From Rhizobium sp. NRK18 (GTDB lineage: Bacteria; Pseudomonadota; Alphaproteobacteria; Rhizobiales; Rhizobiaceae), in assembly GCF_024385575.1 (NCBI RefSeq), contig NZ_JANFMV010000001.1:1827681-1891680 (forward strand): 64,000 nt of DNA, written 5' to 3'. The translations under genes and the position numbers were made by a program. Below are positions 43,876 to 54,356 of this stretch, piece by piece; the stretch's first letter is position 1, and every line of letters begins with the position of its first letter. Under the pieces are notes generated by a model. That model had not been told where the DNA came from and did no database searches. It saw nothing but the letters and a program-made list of their open reading frames with translations.

Positions 43876-44386
43876 GGGCGGGCGCATTGCTGCCACTCTC
43901 GGGCTCGGCGGCAATATCGGTGATCCGCCGCATGCGATGGCCGAAGCCTTGCGGGCGATCGACGCTCGCGAAGACACGTCCGTCGTCGCGGTCTCCAAGC
44001 TTTACCGGACGCCGCCCTGGGGCAAGACCGACCAGCCGGACTTCTTCAATGCCTGCGCATTGATCAAGACCAGGCTTGCAGCCGACCAGCTTCTCGAGCT
44101 CTGTCTTTCGACCGAACTCGACATGAAGCGGGTGAGGGTGGAGCGTTGGGGACCGAGAACGATCGACATCGACATCCTCACCTACGGTGACCTCGAAATC
44201 TCCAGCAAGCCCTTGGAAATTCCGCATCCGCGTATGACCGAGCGCGGCTTCGTGCTGCTGCCGCTGGCCGACATCGCGGCCGATCTGACGGTTTCTGGGA
44301 AATCGGTGGGCGACTGGCTGGCGGGCGTGGACCGCACAGGCATCGAGGTCGCCGATGCGGATGCCGACTGGTGGCAGAGCGCATGA
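43859..44386 (+). CDS. folK: 2-amino-4-hydroxy-6-hydroxymethyldihydropteridine pyrophosphokinase FolK
   Basis: Activates hydroxymethyl-dihydropterin with ATP, the step between FolB and FolP. HPPK motifs are visible: LGLGGNIGDP, SKLYRTPPWGKTDQPDFFNACA, RWGPRTIDIDIL and IPHPRMTERGFVLLPLADI. The likely start is the TTG at 43859, inside the end of folB, with AGGTGAG just upstream; this gives 175 residues. No in-frame ATG or GTG fits the conserved N-terminus better. Confidence 0.95.
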   Translation: MSTLSEGGRIAATLGLGGNIGDPPHAMAEALRAIDAREDTSVVAVSKLYRTPPWGKTDQPDFFNACALIKTRLAADQLLELCLSTELDMKRVRVERWGPRTIDIDILTYGDLEISSKPLEIPHPRMTERGFVLLPLADIAADLTVSGKSVGDWLAGVDRTGIEVADADADWWQSA

Positions 44387-44409
44387 AAAAGGCCGCTGTT
44401 GCGGCCTTG
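44385..44409. terminator. Terminator between folK and the secreted-protein gene
   Basis: AAGGCCGC / GCGGCCTT, a perfect 8-bp stem with a TGTT loop that begins at the folK stop codon. The A run at 44385-44390 gives TTTTT on the minus strand, so it best serves the convergent minus-strand gene. Confidence 0.7.
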
Positions 44410-44437
44410 AACACTATTCGCGGAGATTGTGGCGGGT

Positions 44438-44986
44438 TTACTTGATGGCACCGACCTGAATCGAGTCCGGATCGCGCTGCAGCGTCAGTCCAATCACCGG
44501 TACGAGCGTCTCGCCGACCTTGACCGAGATCGTGATGTTCATGGTGTTGTCGCTGGCCATCCGGGCGACCATCGCGCCGTTCAGCTTCTGGCGATTGATG
44601 CCCATGACGACGCTGTTGCCGCGCACGGAGCCGGAAACGATGTCGAGACCCTTGCCGGCGGCGCCGTCGAGGAACTTGCCCTTGTAACCGCTGCCGGCCT
44701 GGGCGACGACTGCCTTCATCGGCTGGCTGAACACGCCGACGCGGCACGAACCGTCGAGCGACATGCCAATCTTGTCGTCGGGCGTTTCGCCGGTCAGGTT
44801 GCAGGTGAATTTCGTGCCCTTGTATTTGCCGGCAACGATTTCTCCCGGGCCCTTCCACTGTCCCGAGACGGACGAGAAGAAGACCTTGTCACGAGAGGTG
44901 GCCAGCGCATTGCCGGCATTTGCCAGAGGCAGGGCGAGCGTAAGCGCAACTATGGCCGATGCACTGACGAAGCGGTGCGAAAACAT
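44438..44986 (-). CDS. Secreted protein of unknown function
   Basis: A 182-residue protein with a clear signal peptide (SASAIVALTLALPLANAGNALA). The mature part looks like a small beta-rich domain (VSGQWKGPGEIVAGKYKG, FTCNLTGETPDDKIG) with two cysteines (FTCNL and GSCRVG) that could form a disulfide. I do not recognise a characterised family; similar proteins of this type seem confined to rhizobia-like genomes. ATG 44986 follows GGGGAA. It is transcribed alone and ends at a terminator shared with folK. Confidence 0.65.
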   Translation of the reverse strand: MFSHRFVSASAIVALTLALPLANAGNALATSRDKVFFSSVSGQWKGPGEIVAGKYKGTKFTCNLTGETPDDKIGMSLDGSCRVGVFSQPMKAVVAQAGSGYKGKFLDGAAGKGLDIVSGSVRGNSVVMGINRQKLNGAMVARMASDNTMNITISVKVGETLVPVIGLTLQRDPDSIQVGAIK

Positions 44987-45152
44987 GGAAATTCCCCGAA
45001 TGAACAAGCTTTGCAAGTACCCCGATACTTGCACGATAATGGTTAATGCTTTGTTTCAATCGTTGCAAGCCAAGGCTTTTGGGATCGTTGCGCCGGATGA
45101 CGGCGCGCTGCGCGGAAAATTGGCATAAGTGATTGAGCCGTAGAAGCTATTT

Positions 45153-46226
45153 CTATTCCTTCGCGGACTTTCCCGAACGGAATTCCGGAGCGAGCTTGGT
45201 TAAGAATTCACCAATTCCGGGCCTTTTCAGTGCCTTGAACTCCATCGGCCGGCAGAGGTCCATGGCGGCGATGCCGATGCGCGCGGTCATCAGTCCGTTG
45301 ATGACGCCTTCACCGAGGCGAGCGGAGAGCCGCGAGGCCAGGCCGTGGCCGAGGACCTGCTGGACGAGGCTGTCGCCGACGGCAATCGAGCCGGTGACTG
45401 CGAGGTGGGCCAGCACGTCGCGCATCAGCCGCAGCATGCCGAGCGAGCCGGGCCTGCCGCCATAGAGATCGGCAATGGTGCGGATCAGTCTTGCGGCCTC
45501 GTAGAGCACGTAGGCGAGGTCGACGATGGCGCGCGGGCTGACGGCGGTAACGACGGACACCCGCTTGGCCGACGACAGGACGGCGGCTGCCGCGATCCGG
45601 TCGAGCGGCCCCATCAGTTCCCGCTCGGCAAGTCTTATGAGGTCGGCGCCATCCACCACTTCGCCTTCGGTAGCAGTCAATGTCGCGCGGCCCTTGGCGG
45701 TTTCCGGTCGGCTGGCGGAGAGCGATGCGAGATGGGCGACGGCCTTGCGGGCGGGCTGGGGACTGGCCTGCGTGGCCGCTTCCGCGGTTTCACGCTTTAT
45801 TTTCTGGACGGCGTTCAGCCGGGCGATGCCGATGGTTTCACGCAGGACGATACCGAGCAGCCCCAGGACGCCGAGGCAGACCAGCGCGATCGCCGTGTAG
45901 CCCAGCCAGTCGGCCCGGTTGAACAGGTCACGCACGAGCTGGTCGATCCACAGCCAGACGGCGAGCGACAACACCGCGCCGAACGCGCCGGCGGCGAGCT
46001 TGGCGAAGGAGAAGCGCTTGCGCGGTTTGGGGACGGCGACCGGCACCCTGTCGTCGGCTATGGCTTCGGAGAGGAACGGGTCTTCATGGTCGGGCGTCGG
46101 GACGACCTCGACCGAAAAGCTTTCCGGCTGGCGCGGCTTGGCAGCCTGCGGTTTCGACGGTGACGGATCCTCCATCATCGGAAAGGACGCCGGCGCGCGG
46201 CGCGGTCTGTTCTCGTCGGCGGTCAT
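45153..46226 (-). CDS. YcjF-family membrane protein (TIGR01620 type)
   Basis: A 357-residue inner-membrane protein. A charged, proline-rich N-terminal ~75 residues precede two transmembrane helices (LAAGAFGAVLSLAVWLWIDQ and YTAIALVCLGVLGLLGIVL) and a C-terminal DUF697-like helical domain (SPRAIVDLAYVLYEAARLIR, LYGGRPGSLGMLRLMRDV). It is always found beside a YcjX-type GTPase; here the ATG overlaps the ycjX stop by 4 bp. Its function is unknown; in enterobacteria the pair belongs to envelope stress responses. Confidence 0.85.
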   Translation of the reverse strand: MTADENRPRRAPASFPMMEDPSPSKPQAAKPRQPESFSVEVVPTPDHEDPFLSEAIADDRVPVAVPKPRKRFSFAKLAAGAFGAVLSLAVWLWIDQLVRDLFNRADWLGYTAIALVCLGVLGLLGIVLRETIGIARLNAVQKIKRETAEAATQASPQPARKAVAHLASLSASRPETAKGRATLTATEGEVVDGADLIRLAERELMGPLDRIAAAAVLSSAKRVSVVTAVSPRAIVDLAYVLYEAARLIRTIADLYGGRPGSLGMLRLMRDVLAHLAVTGSIAVGDSLVQQVLGHGLASRLSARLGEGVINGLMTARIGIAAMDLCRPMEFKALKRPGIGEFLTKLAPEFRSGKSAKE

Positions 46227-47695
46227 TCCAGGCGGTCTCCGAACAGGAATTGCATGGCGCGGTCCAGGCGTATGTGCGGCACCGAAAGCGTGATGCCTTC
46301 GCCCGTCTGCTCCAGATGCGGCGGACGGAAGCGCACGACGTTGACCTCGGGCTTCTGCCAGTTGCCAAACCCGGCGGCGTCGGCATCCATATGTTGAAAG
46401 AATGATTCAGGATTCTCCGGCAAGTCGCCGGGAAATATGGCGGTTTTCTCATTGCCGTCGAACGTCTTGCCGGCAATCGTCTCGCCGGCGATCGGCGTTC
46501 CGGTGATGACCGGCAGTTCGTGGCCGTCATGCTTGACCGTGCCTTCACGGGTTGCGCGCACGGCGGCCATGGCGATGACGTCGATGCCGGCGCCCGACAT
46601 GCCGATGCGCTTGACGGCTCGGTCGACGAGGCGGGCGGTCAGCACTTCCAGCCGGCGGTGGCTTTCGTGATGCAGATGGTCGGCCTTCGTCGCGGCGATC
46701 AGGACCTTTTCGACGCGGCGGGTTACCAGTGAGGAGAGGAAGGTGTTGCGGCCGGCGCGGAAGCAGGCAAGCACGTCCGTCAGCGCCCGTTCGAGATCGG
46801 CGACGGCCTCGGGACCGCGATTGATCGCCTGCAACGCGTCGACGAGCACGATCTGCCGATCGAGGCGGGCGAAATGCTCGCGAAAGAAGGGCTTCACCAC
46901 CGACGTCTTGTAGGCCTCATAGCGGCGTTCCATCATCGCACGAAGAGAGCCGCGGATGGCGCTCTTTTCTTCGAGATCCGGGAGCGGCGCGAACGTCAGC
47001 GCCGGCGAACCGTCGAGGTCGCCGGGCATCAGGAAGCGTCCCGGCGGGAGGGTGGAGAGCGATCGCTCGTCCGTCTTGCAGGCCCTCAGATAGCGGGTGA
47101 ATGCCTCGGCCAAGGCGCGCGCCCGCATCTCGTCGGCCGGTGCGTCGGCATCGACGGTGGCTGCCAGTTGCAGCCATTCCTCGGAAAGCTCTGCGCGCAC
47201 GCCGGTGCGGGCGAGTTCGGTCGTCTTGCGGCTGAAGGTGTCGTAGTCCTGATCGAGAAGCGGCAGGTCGAGAAGCCATTCGCCGGGATAGTCGACGATA
47301 TCGATCGACAGCCGTCCGGGACCGGTCAAGCGGTTCCAGGTGCTGGCGCTTTCATAGGCGATGGTCAGCCGCAGTTCGGAAATGGCGCGGGTGGAATCCG
47401 GCCAGACGCGATCCTCGACCAGTGCCTTGATGTGATCCTCGTACTGGAAGCGTGGAACGGTGTCGTCCGGCTGCGGCTCAAGGCAGATCGACGAAATCCG
47501 GCCGGACTGCAACGGCTCGAACATCGGCAGGCGGCCGCCGTGGAGCAGATTGTGGACGAGGGAGGAGATGAACACCGTCTTGCCGGCGCGCGACAGACCG
47601 GTCACGCCCAGGCGAACGGACGGATTGACCAGATTGGAGGCGCGATCGGCCAGATTGTCGAGGGCGGTCAGCGCGGCGTCGGAAAAGGAGGTCAT
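46223..47695 (-). CDS. YcjX-family P-loop GTPase-like protein
   Basis: A 490-residue cytosolic P-loop protein. The Walker A sequence is GLSRAGKTVFISSLVHNLL, followed by DIVDYPGEWLLDLPLLD as Walker B/G3, and ATKADHLHHESH resembles the TKxD guanine-specificity motif. GTP binding has been reported for a YcjX member of Shewanella. It is co-transcribed with the YcjF-type gene immediately downstream. The physiological role is unclear. Confidence 0.88.
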   Translation of the reverse strand: MTSFSDAALTALDNLADRASNLVNPSVRLGVTGLSRAGKTVFISSLVHNLLHGGRLPMFEPLQSGRISSICLEPQPDDTVPRFQYEDHIKALVEDRVWPDSTRAISELRLTIAYESASTWNRLTGPGRLSIDIVDYPGEWLLDLPLLDQDYDTFSRKTTELARTGVRAELSEEWLQLAATVDADAPADEMRARALAEAFTRYLRACKTDERSLSTLPPGRFLMPGDLDGSPALTFAPLPDLEEKSAIRGSLRAMMERRYEAYKTSVVKPFFREHFARLDRQIVLVDALQAINRGPEAVADLERALTDVLACFRAGRNTFLSSLVTRRVEKVLIAATKADHLHHESHRRLEVLTARLVDRAVKRIGMSGAGIDVIAMAAVRATREGTVKHDGHELPVITGTPIAGETIAGKTFDGNEKTAIFPGDLPENPESFFQHMDADAAGFGNWQKPEVNVVRFRPPHLEQTGEGITLSVPHIRLDRAMQFLFGDRLE

Positions 47696-47780
47696 CGAGG
47701 GTGGCAGTCAGCGTTTCACATTGCGGTTATGACTGAACATATAGGAAAGGTCGCCGACCGTCGAAAGGCCCAGAGCGATT

Positions 47781-48281
47781 TCAGCGGTCCTTATCCGCCA
47801 GGAAGCGCGTGATCGACCAGCCGGCATCGGACGAATCCAGAACGGCGAAGCCTGCGGGCGGATAGCCGGTGCCGGCATAGGGTTCGGATTTCTCATGGCC
47901 GACCAGATCGCCGAAGAGCTCTTCTATGGACGGATTATGGCCGATCAGCAGAACCGACTGGCAATCGCTCTGAGCGGCGATGATCTCGGCGTAGACGCTC
48001 GCCGAGCCATGGTAGAGCGAGTCGGAAAAGCGTATGTCCAGCTCTTCGTCGAAGGCGCGCCTCAGCGGTTCGGCCGTCTCGCGGCAGCGACGCGCGGTCG
48101 AAACGATGACCCGGTCCGGACGATATCCGAGATCCGCCGCCCTTTCGGCGACCAGTTCCGCTTCCGCATAGCCGCGCGCATCGAGCGGACGGTCGAAATC
48201 GCTCTGACCGGGCCCGGGCCAGGCGGCGCTCGCATGGCGCATGAGATAGAGGCGGAAGGGAGGTGGTGTCAGCAGATCCAT
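47781..48281 (-). CDS. SixA-type histidine phosphatase
   Basis: Phosphohistidine phosphatase of the histidine phosphatase superfamily, 166 residues. The catalytic LYLMRHASAAWP (RHG-type motif, here RHA), the arginine in STARRCRETAEPL and the second histidine in VLLIGHNPSIEEL are present. SixA enzymes dephosphorylate HPt domains or NPr of the nitrogen PTS. It lies 85 bp downstream of ycjX on the same strand and upstream in transcription order, so it may start that operon. Confidence 0.88.
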   Translation of the reverse strand: MDLLTPPPFRLYLMRHASAAWPGPGQSDFDRPLDARGYAEAELVAERAADLGYRPDRVIVSTARRCRETAEPLRRAFDEELDIRFSDSLYHGSASVYAEIIAAQSDCQSVLLIGHNPSIEELFGDLVGHEKSEPYAGTGYPPAGFAVLDSSDAGWSITRFLADKDR

Positions 48282-48658
48282 GGAGCGGTCCCGATGTGCA
48301 ACTCCATTTGCCTTAGCGTATCGGCGATGAAACCGGAACGCGTTTTGCGCGGCCTCACGGAATTTTTAGGCCGTGGAAGCGTGGCGGAGGCAGGCGGACA
48401 GGATCAGATGATTTGGGAAAACGACCGCGTAGCGACTCTCTCCGGCAATTTGCCTCTGAAAGTCTCAAAGTGGCCGATTGTCCTAAAATTGATCACGGCC
48501 AGCCTCAAGCTTCGGACAATTTTTGAATGATATGTCATCTATCTTACTGATTTTCATATTACTTTCAAAATTGTTGATGATAGTGGCATTTGGCTTGAAT
48601 AATGCATGTTGCTTGGGATATACACCCGCCATGTGAGATGTTCTGCTGGAGAAAAGCG
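48282..48658. other. Divergent intergenic region upstream of the dksA-type gene
   Basis: In these 377 bases no gene is supported. The first half is of ordinary GC content; the part from about 48520 to 48600 is strongly AT-rich and is the probable dksA promoter area. The dksA ribosome-binding site GGAGAAA is at its end. No dyad or hairpin stands out. Confidence 0.4.
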
Positions 48659-49078
48659 TTGAGTGAGAATATCGATCTTAGCAGTTATGAGCTCTCGGAA
48701 GACGAGGAGTTCATGAATGCAAATCAAAGGGCATACTTCCGGGCCAAACTGGTTGCGTGGAAGAATGACATCCTTCGTGAAGCGCGCGAGACCCTCGACC
48801 ACCTCGCTGAGGAAAGCGCGAACCATCCCGATCTTGCGGACCGGGCATCCTCCGAAACAGACCGAGCGATCGAACTGAGAGCCCGCGACAGACAGCGCAA
48901 GCTGATCTCCAAGATCGACGCCGCCCTGCAGCGGATCGATGACGGGACTTACGGTTATTGCGAAGAGACCGGTGAGCCGATCGGGCTGCGCCGTCTGGAT
49001 GCAAGGCCGATCGCGACATTGTCGATCGAGGCGCAGGAACGCCACGAGCGGCGCGAGAAGGTCTACCGCGACGAGTGA
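48659..49078 (+). CDS. dksA: DksA-family RNA polymerase-binding factor with a degenerate zinc finger
   Basis: Secondary-channel transcription factor that works with ppGpp. It is 139 residues from the TTG at 48659 (GGAGAAA upstream), beginning MSENIDLSSYELSEDEEFMN. The coiled-coil tip keeps both key aspartates in HPDLADRAS (Asp58, Asp61). The C-terminal finger has only one of four zinc cysteines: the positions read C101, T104, S122, A125 (CEET...LSIEA). Such low-cysteine DksA proteins are known and may work without zinc. It is transcribed alone, ending at a hairpin near 49195-49224. Confidence 0.92.
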   Translation: MSENIDLSSYELSEDEEFMNANQRAYFRAKLVAWKNDILREARETLDHLAEESANHPDLADRASSETDRAIELRARDRQRKLISKIDAALQRIDDGTYGYCEETGEPIGLRRLDARPIATLSIEAQERHERREKVYRDE

Positions 49079-49194
49079 TCCGTCGGCAGGCGGGTTCTGG
49101 CGAGGGCTGAAGTCTTCGAGACTGATCAGGTCTCGCGGAACGATGTTCTTGCTTTCGGCCATCGCCCATATCAAAGCGGCATATTGCAGATTGA

Positions 49195-49224
49195 AAAGGC
49201 CATGCGTCCGGATGGATGCATGGC
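49195..49224. terminator. Probable terminator between the dksA-type and FliO-like genes
   Basis: AAAAGG-CATGC and GCATGGCCTTT form a stem with one bulged base. A T-rich stretch (ATTTGTTTG) follows on the plus strand and CCTTTTC on the minus strand, so it could serve both convergent genes. Confidence 0.55.
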
Positions 49225-49275
49225 CTTTATTTGTTTGATCCTGACGGCGTGAGCGTCAGTGTGGACCGGATGTGG

Positions 49276-50397
49276 TCAGGTCTTCTTGCGGTCGAAGGTC
49301 ATCTCGCCGAAGATCTTGGCGATCTCGTTCTGGAGGATCTGTTCGTCGCGGCTGACGCCGGTGATCGGCGGGGCGACATTCGCCTGGGCCGGCCGGGCTT
49401 GCGCCGGCTTTGGCTCGGGCGACAGCGGGATTCGATCCATTTCCGCCTGGAGGATGCTTTCGAAGTTCGTGGCATTTGGGGGCGCGTCAAAGGCGGCTGG
49501 CTCGACGCTTCTTGGCGACGGGATCCAAGGTTCCTGCGTCCTGCTCTCTGGCGACGTCTCGGGGGTGTCGGCATTGCGGTTGGCCCCGCTTTGAGGGCGC
49601 GGCGCGGGCTTGATGATCCGCTGGCGGGCACGCTCCAGGGCGTCTTCCGCGTCGTCCGTGAAGATGCTGCCCGTGCCTGTCAGTATGGTCTTGGCAGGCT
49701 GCATGGGCGGTGTGGAAAAGCCCATCGGCTCGACCGAAACGGGATTGCCCCGTGATGCGCCCGTCTGCGGCGCAACGGTCGCCGACATCGTCTGGCCACC
49801 TGGATTCGGGGCAGCAGGATTGGCGGGTCTTGCCGATTGATCCGGCGCGGACACAGCCGGGGCGGGTTCCGCGGCGCCGCGCGACAGCGCCGCTTCGCTG
49901 CGCAGCATGCTGACGGCCTCGTCCAGACCGCGCTCCATATCCTCGACCCTCTTGACGGTCACGTCGTCGTCTGCCGGGCCCTGGTCCGGTGCGGCTTCCG
50001 CAACCGGTTTTGCGACCGGTGTTACCGCCTGTATCGTGGCGATATCGAAGGTGTCGGCGGCGCTCGGATTTTCGAACGTGCCGGCATTCTGGCCGTCTGC
50101 GGCGGAATAGCGGTTGGGAATGTTGCTTTCGATGACGATGTCTGTCGAGCCGCCGATCATCACGAGGTGTTCGACGTCGTCGCGGCGGATCAGCACGATC
50201 TGGCGGCGGGTGTCGACGGCGGCGTGCTCGAGGACCTGAAGGCGGCTCTTCTTGTTTCGCTTGACCCGGGCGACGAAGGACGTCGGCGCGCGGCGCTTCA
50301 GAACCCACAGCATGCCGATGAAAACGATGAGGGCGACCGAGACGATCGCCGTCGCAAGAAGGAACCGTCCGCCATAGCCTGCCAGCACGTCGTCCAT
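49276..50397 (-). CDS. FliO-domain membrane protein with long disordered tail
   Basis: A 373-residue protein. One N-terminal transmembrane helix (FLLATAIVSVALIVFIGMLW) precedes a FliO-like cytosolic domain (LQVLEHAAVDTRRQIVLIRR, VEHLVMIGG). The remaining ~250 residues are rich in Pro, Ala and Ser and look disordered, with a short conserved-looking end (SRDEQILQNEIAKIFGEMTF). FliO helps assemble the flagellar export gate, but no other flagellar gene is nearby and true FliO is much shorter. It may be a FliO paralogue with another membrane role. Confidence 0.7.
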   Translation of the reverse strand: MDDVLAGYGGRFLLATAIVSVALIVFIGMLWVLKRRAPTSFVARVKRNKKSRLQVLEHAAVDTRRQIVLIRRDDVEHLVMIGGSTDIVIESNIPNRYSAADGQNAGTFENPSAADTFDIATIQAVTPVAKPVAEAAPDQGPADDDVTVKRVEDMERGLDEAVSMLRSEAALSRGAAEPAPAVSAPDQSARPANPAAPNPGGQTMSATVAPQTGASRGNPVSVEPMGFSTPPMQPAKTILTGTGSIFTDDAEDALERARQRIIKPAPRPQSGANRNADTPETSPESRTQEPWIPSPRSVEPAAFDAPPNATNFESILQAEMDRIPLSPEPKPAQARPAQANVAPPITGVSRDEQILQNEIAKIFGEMTFDRKKT

Positions 50398-50686
50398 CTC
50401 AGTCTGTCACTCCTGTGTCGCTCGGTTCGATTGAACCTTTTTTGGGTGCATCGCGCAATCATCCTTGAAAACTTGTCCAGAGATAAATTGGCCGCAAAGA
50501 GGCGCCGTGATGATTTTTGTCCGAACAACATCGGCAAAAGGTCATGAATGTCTGTGAATGTGTGCGCGAATGATGCATTGGAAGCTTTTGGCGCTTCTGA
50601 CAAATTGCTAAACAGGGGTGCTGCGCCGATTCCATCACATGCCACCTTCTTCGCTGGGACGAACAGGGCGCCAGACACGAGGTTCG

Positions 50687-53302
50687 ATGACGAGACTGCA
50701 AGCAGGCGACACAAGACGCGCACCGTTGATTGACCGGAGCGCTCAATCGGGACTTGGCCTCCGCATCGTTCTCCTGGCGCTGACACTGATCGTGGCGGCG
50801 GCGGCGATCGTGTATTTCCAGGCCTCTCTCGACAGCGAACTGGTGCTCGGCCTGCTCGGCATCCTCGCCATGGTCGGGATCTTCTTTCTCGTGTCGACCG
50901 TGATCGGCTTCGTTTCGGTGATGCCGCCGGCGTCTGCCGATACGCTGGCGCGCGGTTATCTCGACAGTCATCCCGACGGAATGCTGATCACCGACATCCG
51001 CGGGCGGGTGATCTATGCCAATGCCGCCTATGGTCAATTGACCGGGGCGACAAAGGCGACCGAAGTGCAGACGCTCGAGACGCTGTTGTCGCGCAGCGAC
51101 GAATCCAATGAAGCGCTCTACAAGCTGACCAATGCGTTGAGGGAAAAGACCGAAGGCCAGGAGGAATTCCGCCTGCTGCGCCCCTTCGGCGGGGCGGTCA
51201 CCGGGTCGGGGTCCGGCGCCCACTGGTACAGGCTGAAGGCGCGCGCCCTTGCGACGCAGGGCACGCAAAAGCCCGAACTGTTCATCTGGCAGATCACCGA
51301 CATCACTGCAGAGCGGGAAGATCAGGAGCGCTTCTTCAAGGAGTTGCAGAACGCCATCGACTATCTCGACCATGCGCCGGTCGGCTTCTTCTCTGCAGGC
51401 CGCAAGGGCGAGATCTTCTACATCAACGCCACACTTGCCGAGTGGCTGGGGCTCGATCTTGCAACGTTCACACCGGGTTCGATGGCGATTGCCGATCTGG
51501 TGGCGGGCGAGGGGCTGTCGCTCATCAACTCGGTGCAGGCCGAGCCTGGCACCAAGAAGACGGAAGCGCTGGACCTCGACATGCGCCGTTCCGACGGGCG
51601 CAGCCTGCCGGTTCATCTGGTCCATCAGGTGCGCTCGACGCGTGATGGTGCGCCGGGCGAAAGCCGCACGGTGATCCTGACGCGGCAGGCATCCGCCTCC
51701 GGTGACGGCGCGGCCACCGCCGCCTCGATGCGCTTTACCCGCTTCTTCAACAATACGCCGATGGCGATCGCCTCCGTCGACGGCGAAGGACGGATTCTCC
51801 GGACCAATGCGCCGTTCCTGAAGCTGTTTTCCGATCTGGTAAGCCGCGACGATGTCGATCAGGGCGCGATGATCGAGACGGTGCTGGCGAAACTGGAGCG
51901 TCCGAAGATGGAGGCGGCGCTGGCCGCCGCGCGCGACCGGCAGGGCGACATCGCGCCGATTGACAGCCGCCATCCCGGCGACGAGACGCGGCACTTCCGC
52001 TTCTACGTCAATGCCGTCATCGACCAGAGCGACGAGGCGCCGGAAGAGGCGGCGATCGTTTATGCGGTCGAGGTGACCGAGCAGAAGGCGCTCGAGACAC
52101 AGATGGCGCAGACGCAGAAGATGAATGCCGTGGGCACGCTGGCCGGCGGTATCGCTCATGACTTCAACAATGTGCTGACCGCGATCCTGCTCTCCTCCGA
52201 CCATCTGCTTCTGCAGGCGCGTCCGTCGGACGCCAGCTTCTCCGACCTGATGGAGATCAAGCGCAACGCCAACCGCGCTGCCGTGCTCGTCCGTCAGTTG
52301 CTCGCCTTCTCGCGCAAGCAGACGCTGAGGCCGGCGATCCTCAACCTGACCGACGTCATCGGCGACCTGCGCATGCTGGTCGAACGGCTGATTTCCGGCA
52401 CGAACGTCAAGCTGACGGTCGAGTATGGCCGCGATCTCTGGCCGGTGAAGACCGACCTGTCGCAGTTCGAGCAGGTGCTGATCAATCTCTGTGTGAATGC
52501 CCGTGACGCCATGCCGGAGGGCGGGGCCCTGACGATCCGGACTCGGAACCTGTCTTCGGCCGAGGTTGGCGCGTTCAATTACCCCGGCATGCCGGCCGAA
52601 GAGATGGTCGCCGTCGAGGTCGCGGATACCGGTACGGGCATTCCGAAGGAGATCATGGACAAGATCTTCGAACCCTTCTTCACCACCAAGGAAGTGGGCA
52701 AGGGAACGGGTCTCGGGCTTGCCATGGTCTACGGCATCGTCAAGCAATCGGGCGGCTTCATCTATCCGGAGTCGGAAGTCGGCAAGGGCACGACCTTCCG
52801 CATCTTCCTGCCGCGCCACATTCCGGAGGTGCAGCCGACCGTCGTGGAAGTCGACGGTGCGCAGGCGGCGGCCAGCGCCGCACCGTTGGCGCCGGCAAAG
52901 GCACCGGAGCAGGTGGACCTGACCGGCAAGTCCGCCGTCGTTCTCCTCGTCGAGGACGAGGAAGCGGTGCGCCGCGGCGGCAAGCGCATGCTGGAGACCC
53001 GCGGCTATACGGTTCACGAGGCCGGCTCCGGCGTCGAGGCGCTTGAGATCATCGAGGAGCTGAACGGCGAAGTCGATATCGTCGTCTCCGACGTCGTCAT
53101 GCCGGAGATGGACGGGCCGAGCCTGCTCAAAGAAATCCGCAAGATCTACCCGGACATGAAGTTCATCTTCGTTTCCGGTTATGCGGAAGACGCCTTTGCC
53201 CGGAACCTGCCGGAGGATGCGAAGTTCGGCTTCCTGCCCAAACCCTTCTCGTTGAAGCAGTTGGCGGAAGCCGTGTGGGACATGCTCGGCCAGAAGGACT
53301 GA
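50687..53302 (+). CDS. cckA: Cell-cycle hybrid histidine kinase CckA
   Basis: Top kinase/phosphatase of the CckA-ChpT-CtrA phosphorelay. Two transmembrane helices ([18 protein letters not shown] and [20 protein letters not shown]) are followed by PAS-type sensor regions, the HisKA box with His491 ([14 protein letters not shown]), a HATPase domain ([37 protein letters not shown]) and a receiver domain with Asp802 ([13 protein letters not shown]). This HDFNN-plus-receiver layout is the CckA signature. ATG 50687 (GAGG upstream) gives 871 residues; ATG 50639 is possible. A bidirectional terminator follows. Confidence 0.92.
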   Translation: MTRLQAGDTRRAPLIDRSAQSGLGLRIVLLALTLIVAAAAIVYFQASLDSELVLGLLGILAMVGIFFLVSTVIGFVSVMPPASADTLARGYLDSHPDGMLITDIRGRVIYANAAYGQLTGATKATEVQTLETLLSRSDESNEALYKLTNALREKTEGQEEFRLLRPFGGAVTGSGSGAHWYRLKARALATQGTQKPELFIWQITDITAEREDQERFFKELQNAIDYLDHAPVGFFSAGRKGEIFYINATLAEWLGLDLATFTPGSMAIADLVAGEGLSLINSVQAEPGTKKTEALDLDMRRSDGRSLPVHLVHQVRSTRDGAPGESRTVILTRQASASGDGAATAASMRFTRFFNNTPMAIASVDGEGRILRTNAPFLKLFSDLVSRDDVDQGAMIETVLAKLERPKMEAALAAARDRQGDIAPIDSRHPGDETRHFRFYVNAVIDQSDEAPEEAAIVYAVEVTEQKALETQMAQTQKMNAVGTLAGGIAHDFNNVLTAILLSSDHLLLQARPSDASFSDLMEIKRNANRAAVLVRQLLAFSRKQTLRPAILNLTDVIGDLRMLVERLISGTNVKLTVEYGRDLWPVKTDLSQFEQVLINLCVNARDAMPEGGALTIRTRNLSSAEVGAFNYPGMPAEEMVAVEVADTGTGIPKEIMDKIFEPFFTTKEVGKGTGLGLAMVYGIVKQSGGFIYPESEVGKGTTFRIFLPRHIPEVQPTVVEVDGAQAAASAAPLAPAKAPEQVDLTGKSAVVLLVEDEEAVRRGGKRMLETRGYTVHEAGSGVEALEIIEELNGEVDIVVSDVVMPEMDGPSLLKEIRKIYPDMKFIFVSGYAEDAFARNLPEDAKFGFLPKPFSLKQLAEAVWDMLGQKD

Positions 53303-53341
53303 TCGCGTCGCTAAGCAACCGCGCTGCCTTCTGCAGAGATA

Positions 53342-53374
53342 AAAAATGCCGGCCACGAGGGCCGGCATTTTTGT
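53342..53374. terminator. Bidirectional terminator between cckA and psuG
   Basis: AAAAAATGCCGGCC / GGCCGGCATTTTT, a 13-bp stem with a 5-base loop and A/T runs on both sides, between convergent genes. Confidence 0.9.
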
Positions 53375-53396
53375 TTGCGTCGGTGATGCGTTACCG

Positions 53397-54352
<956 letters not shown>

Positions 54353-54356
<4 letters not shown>

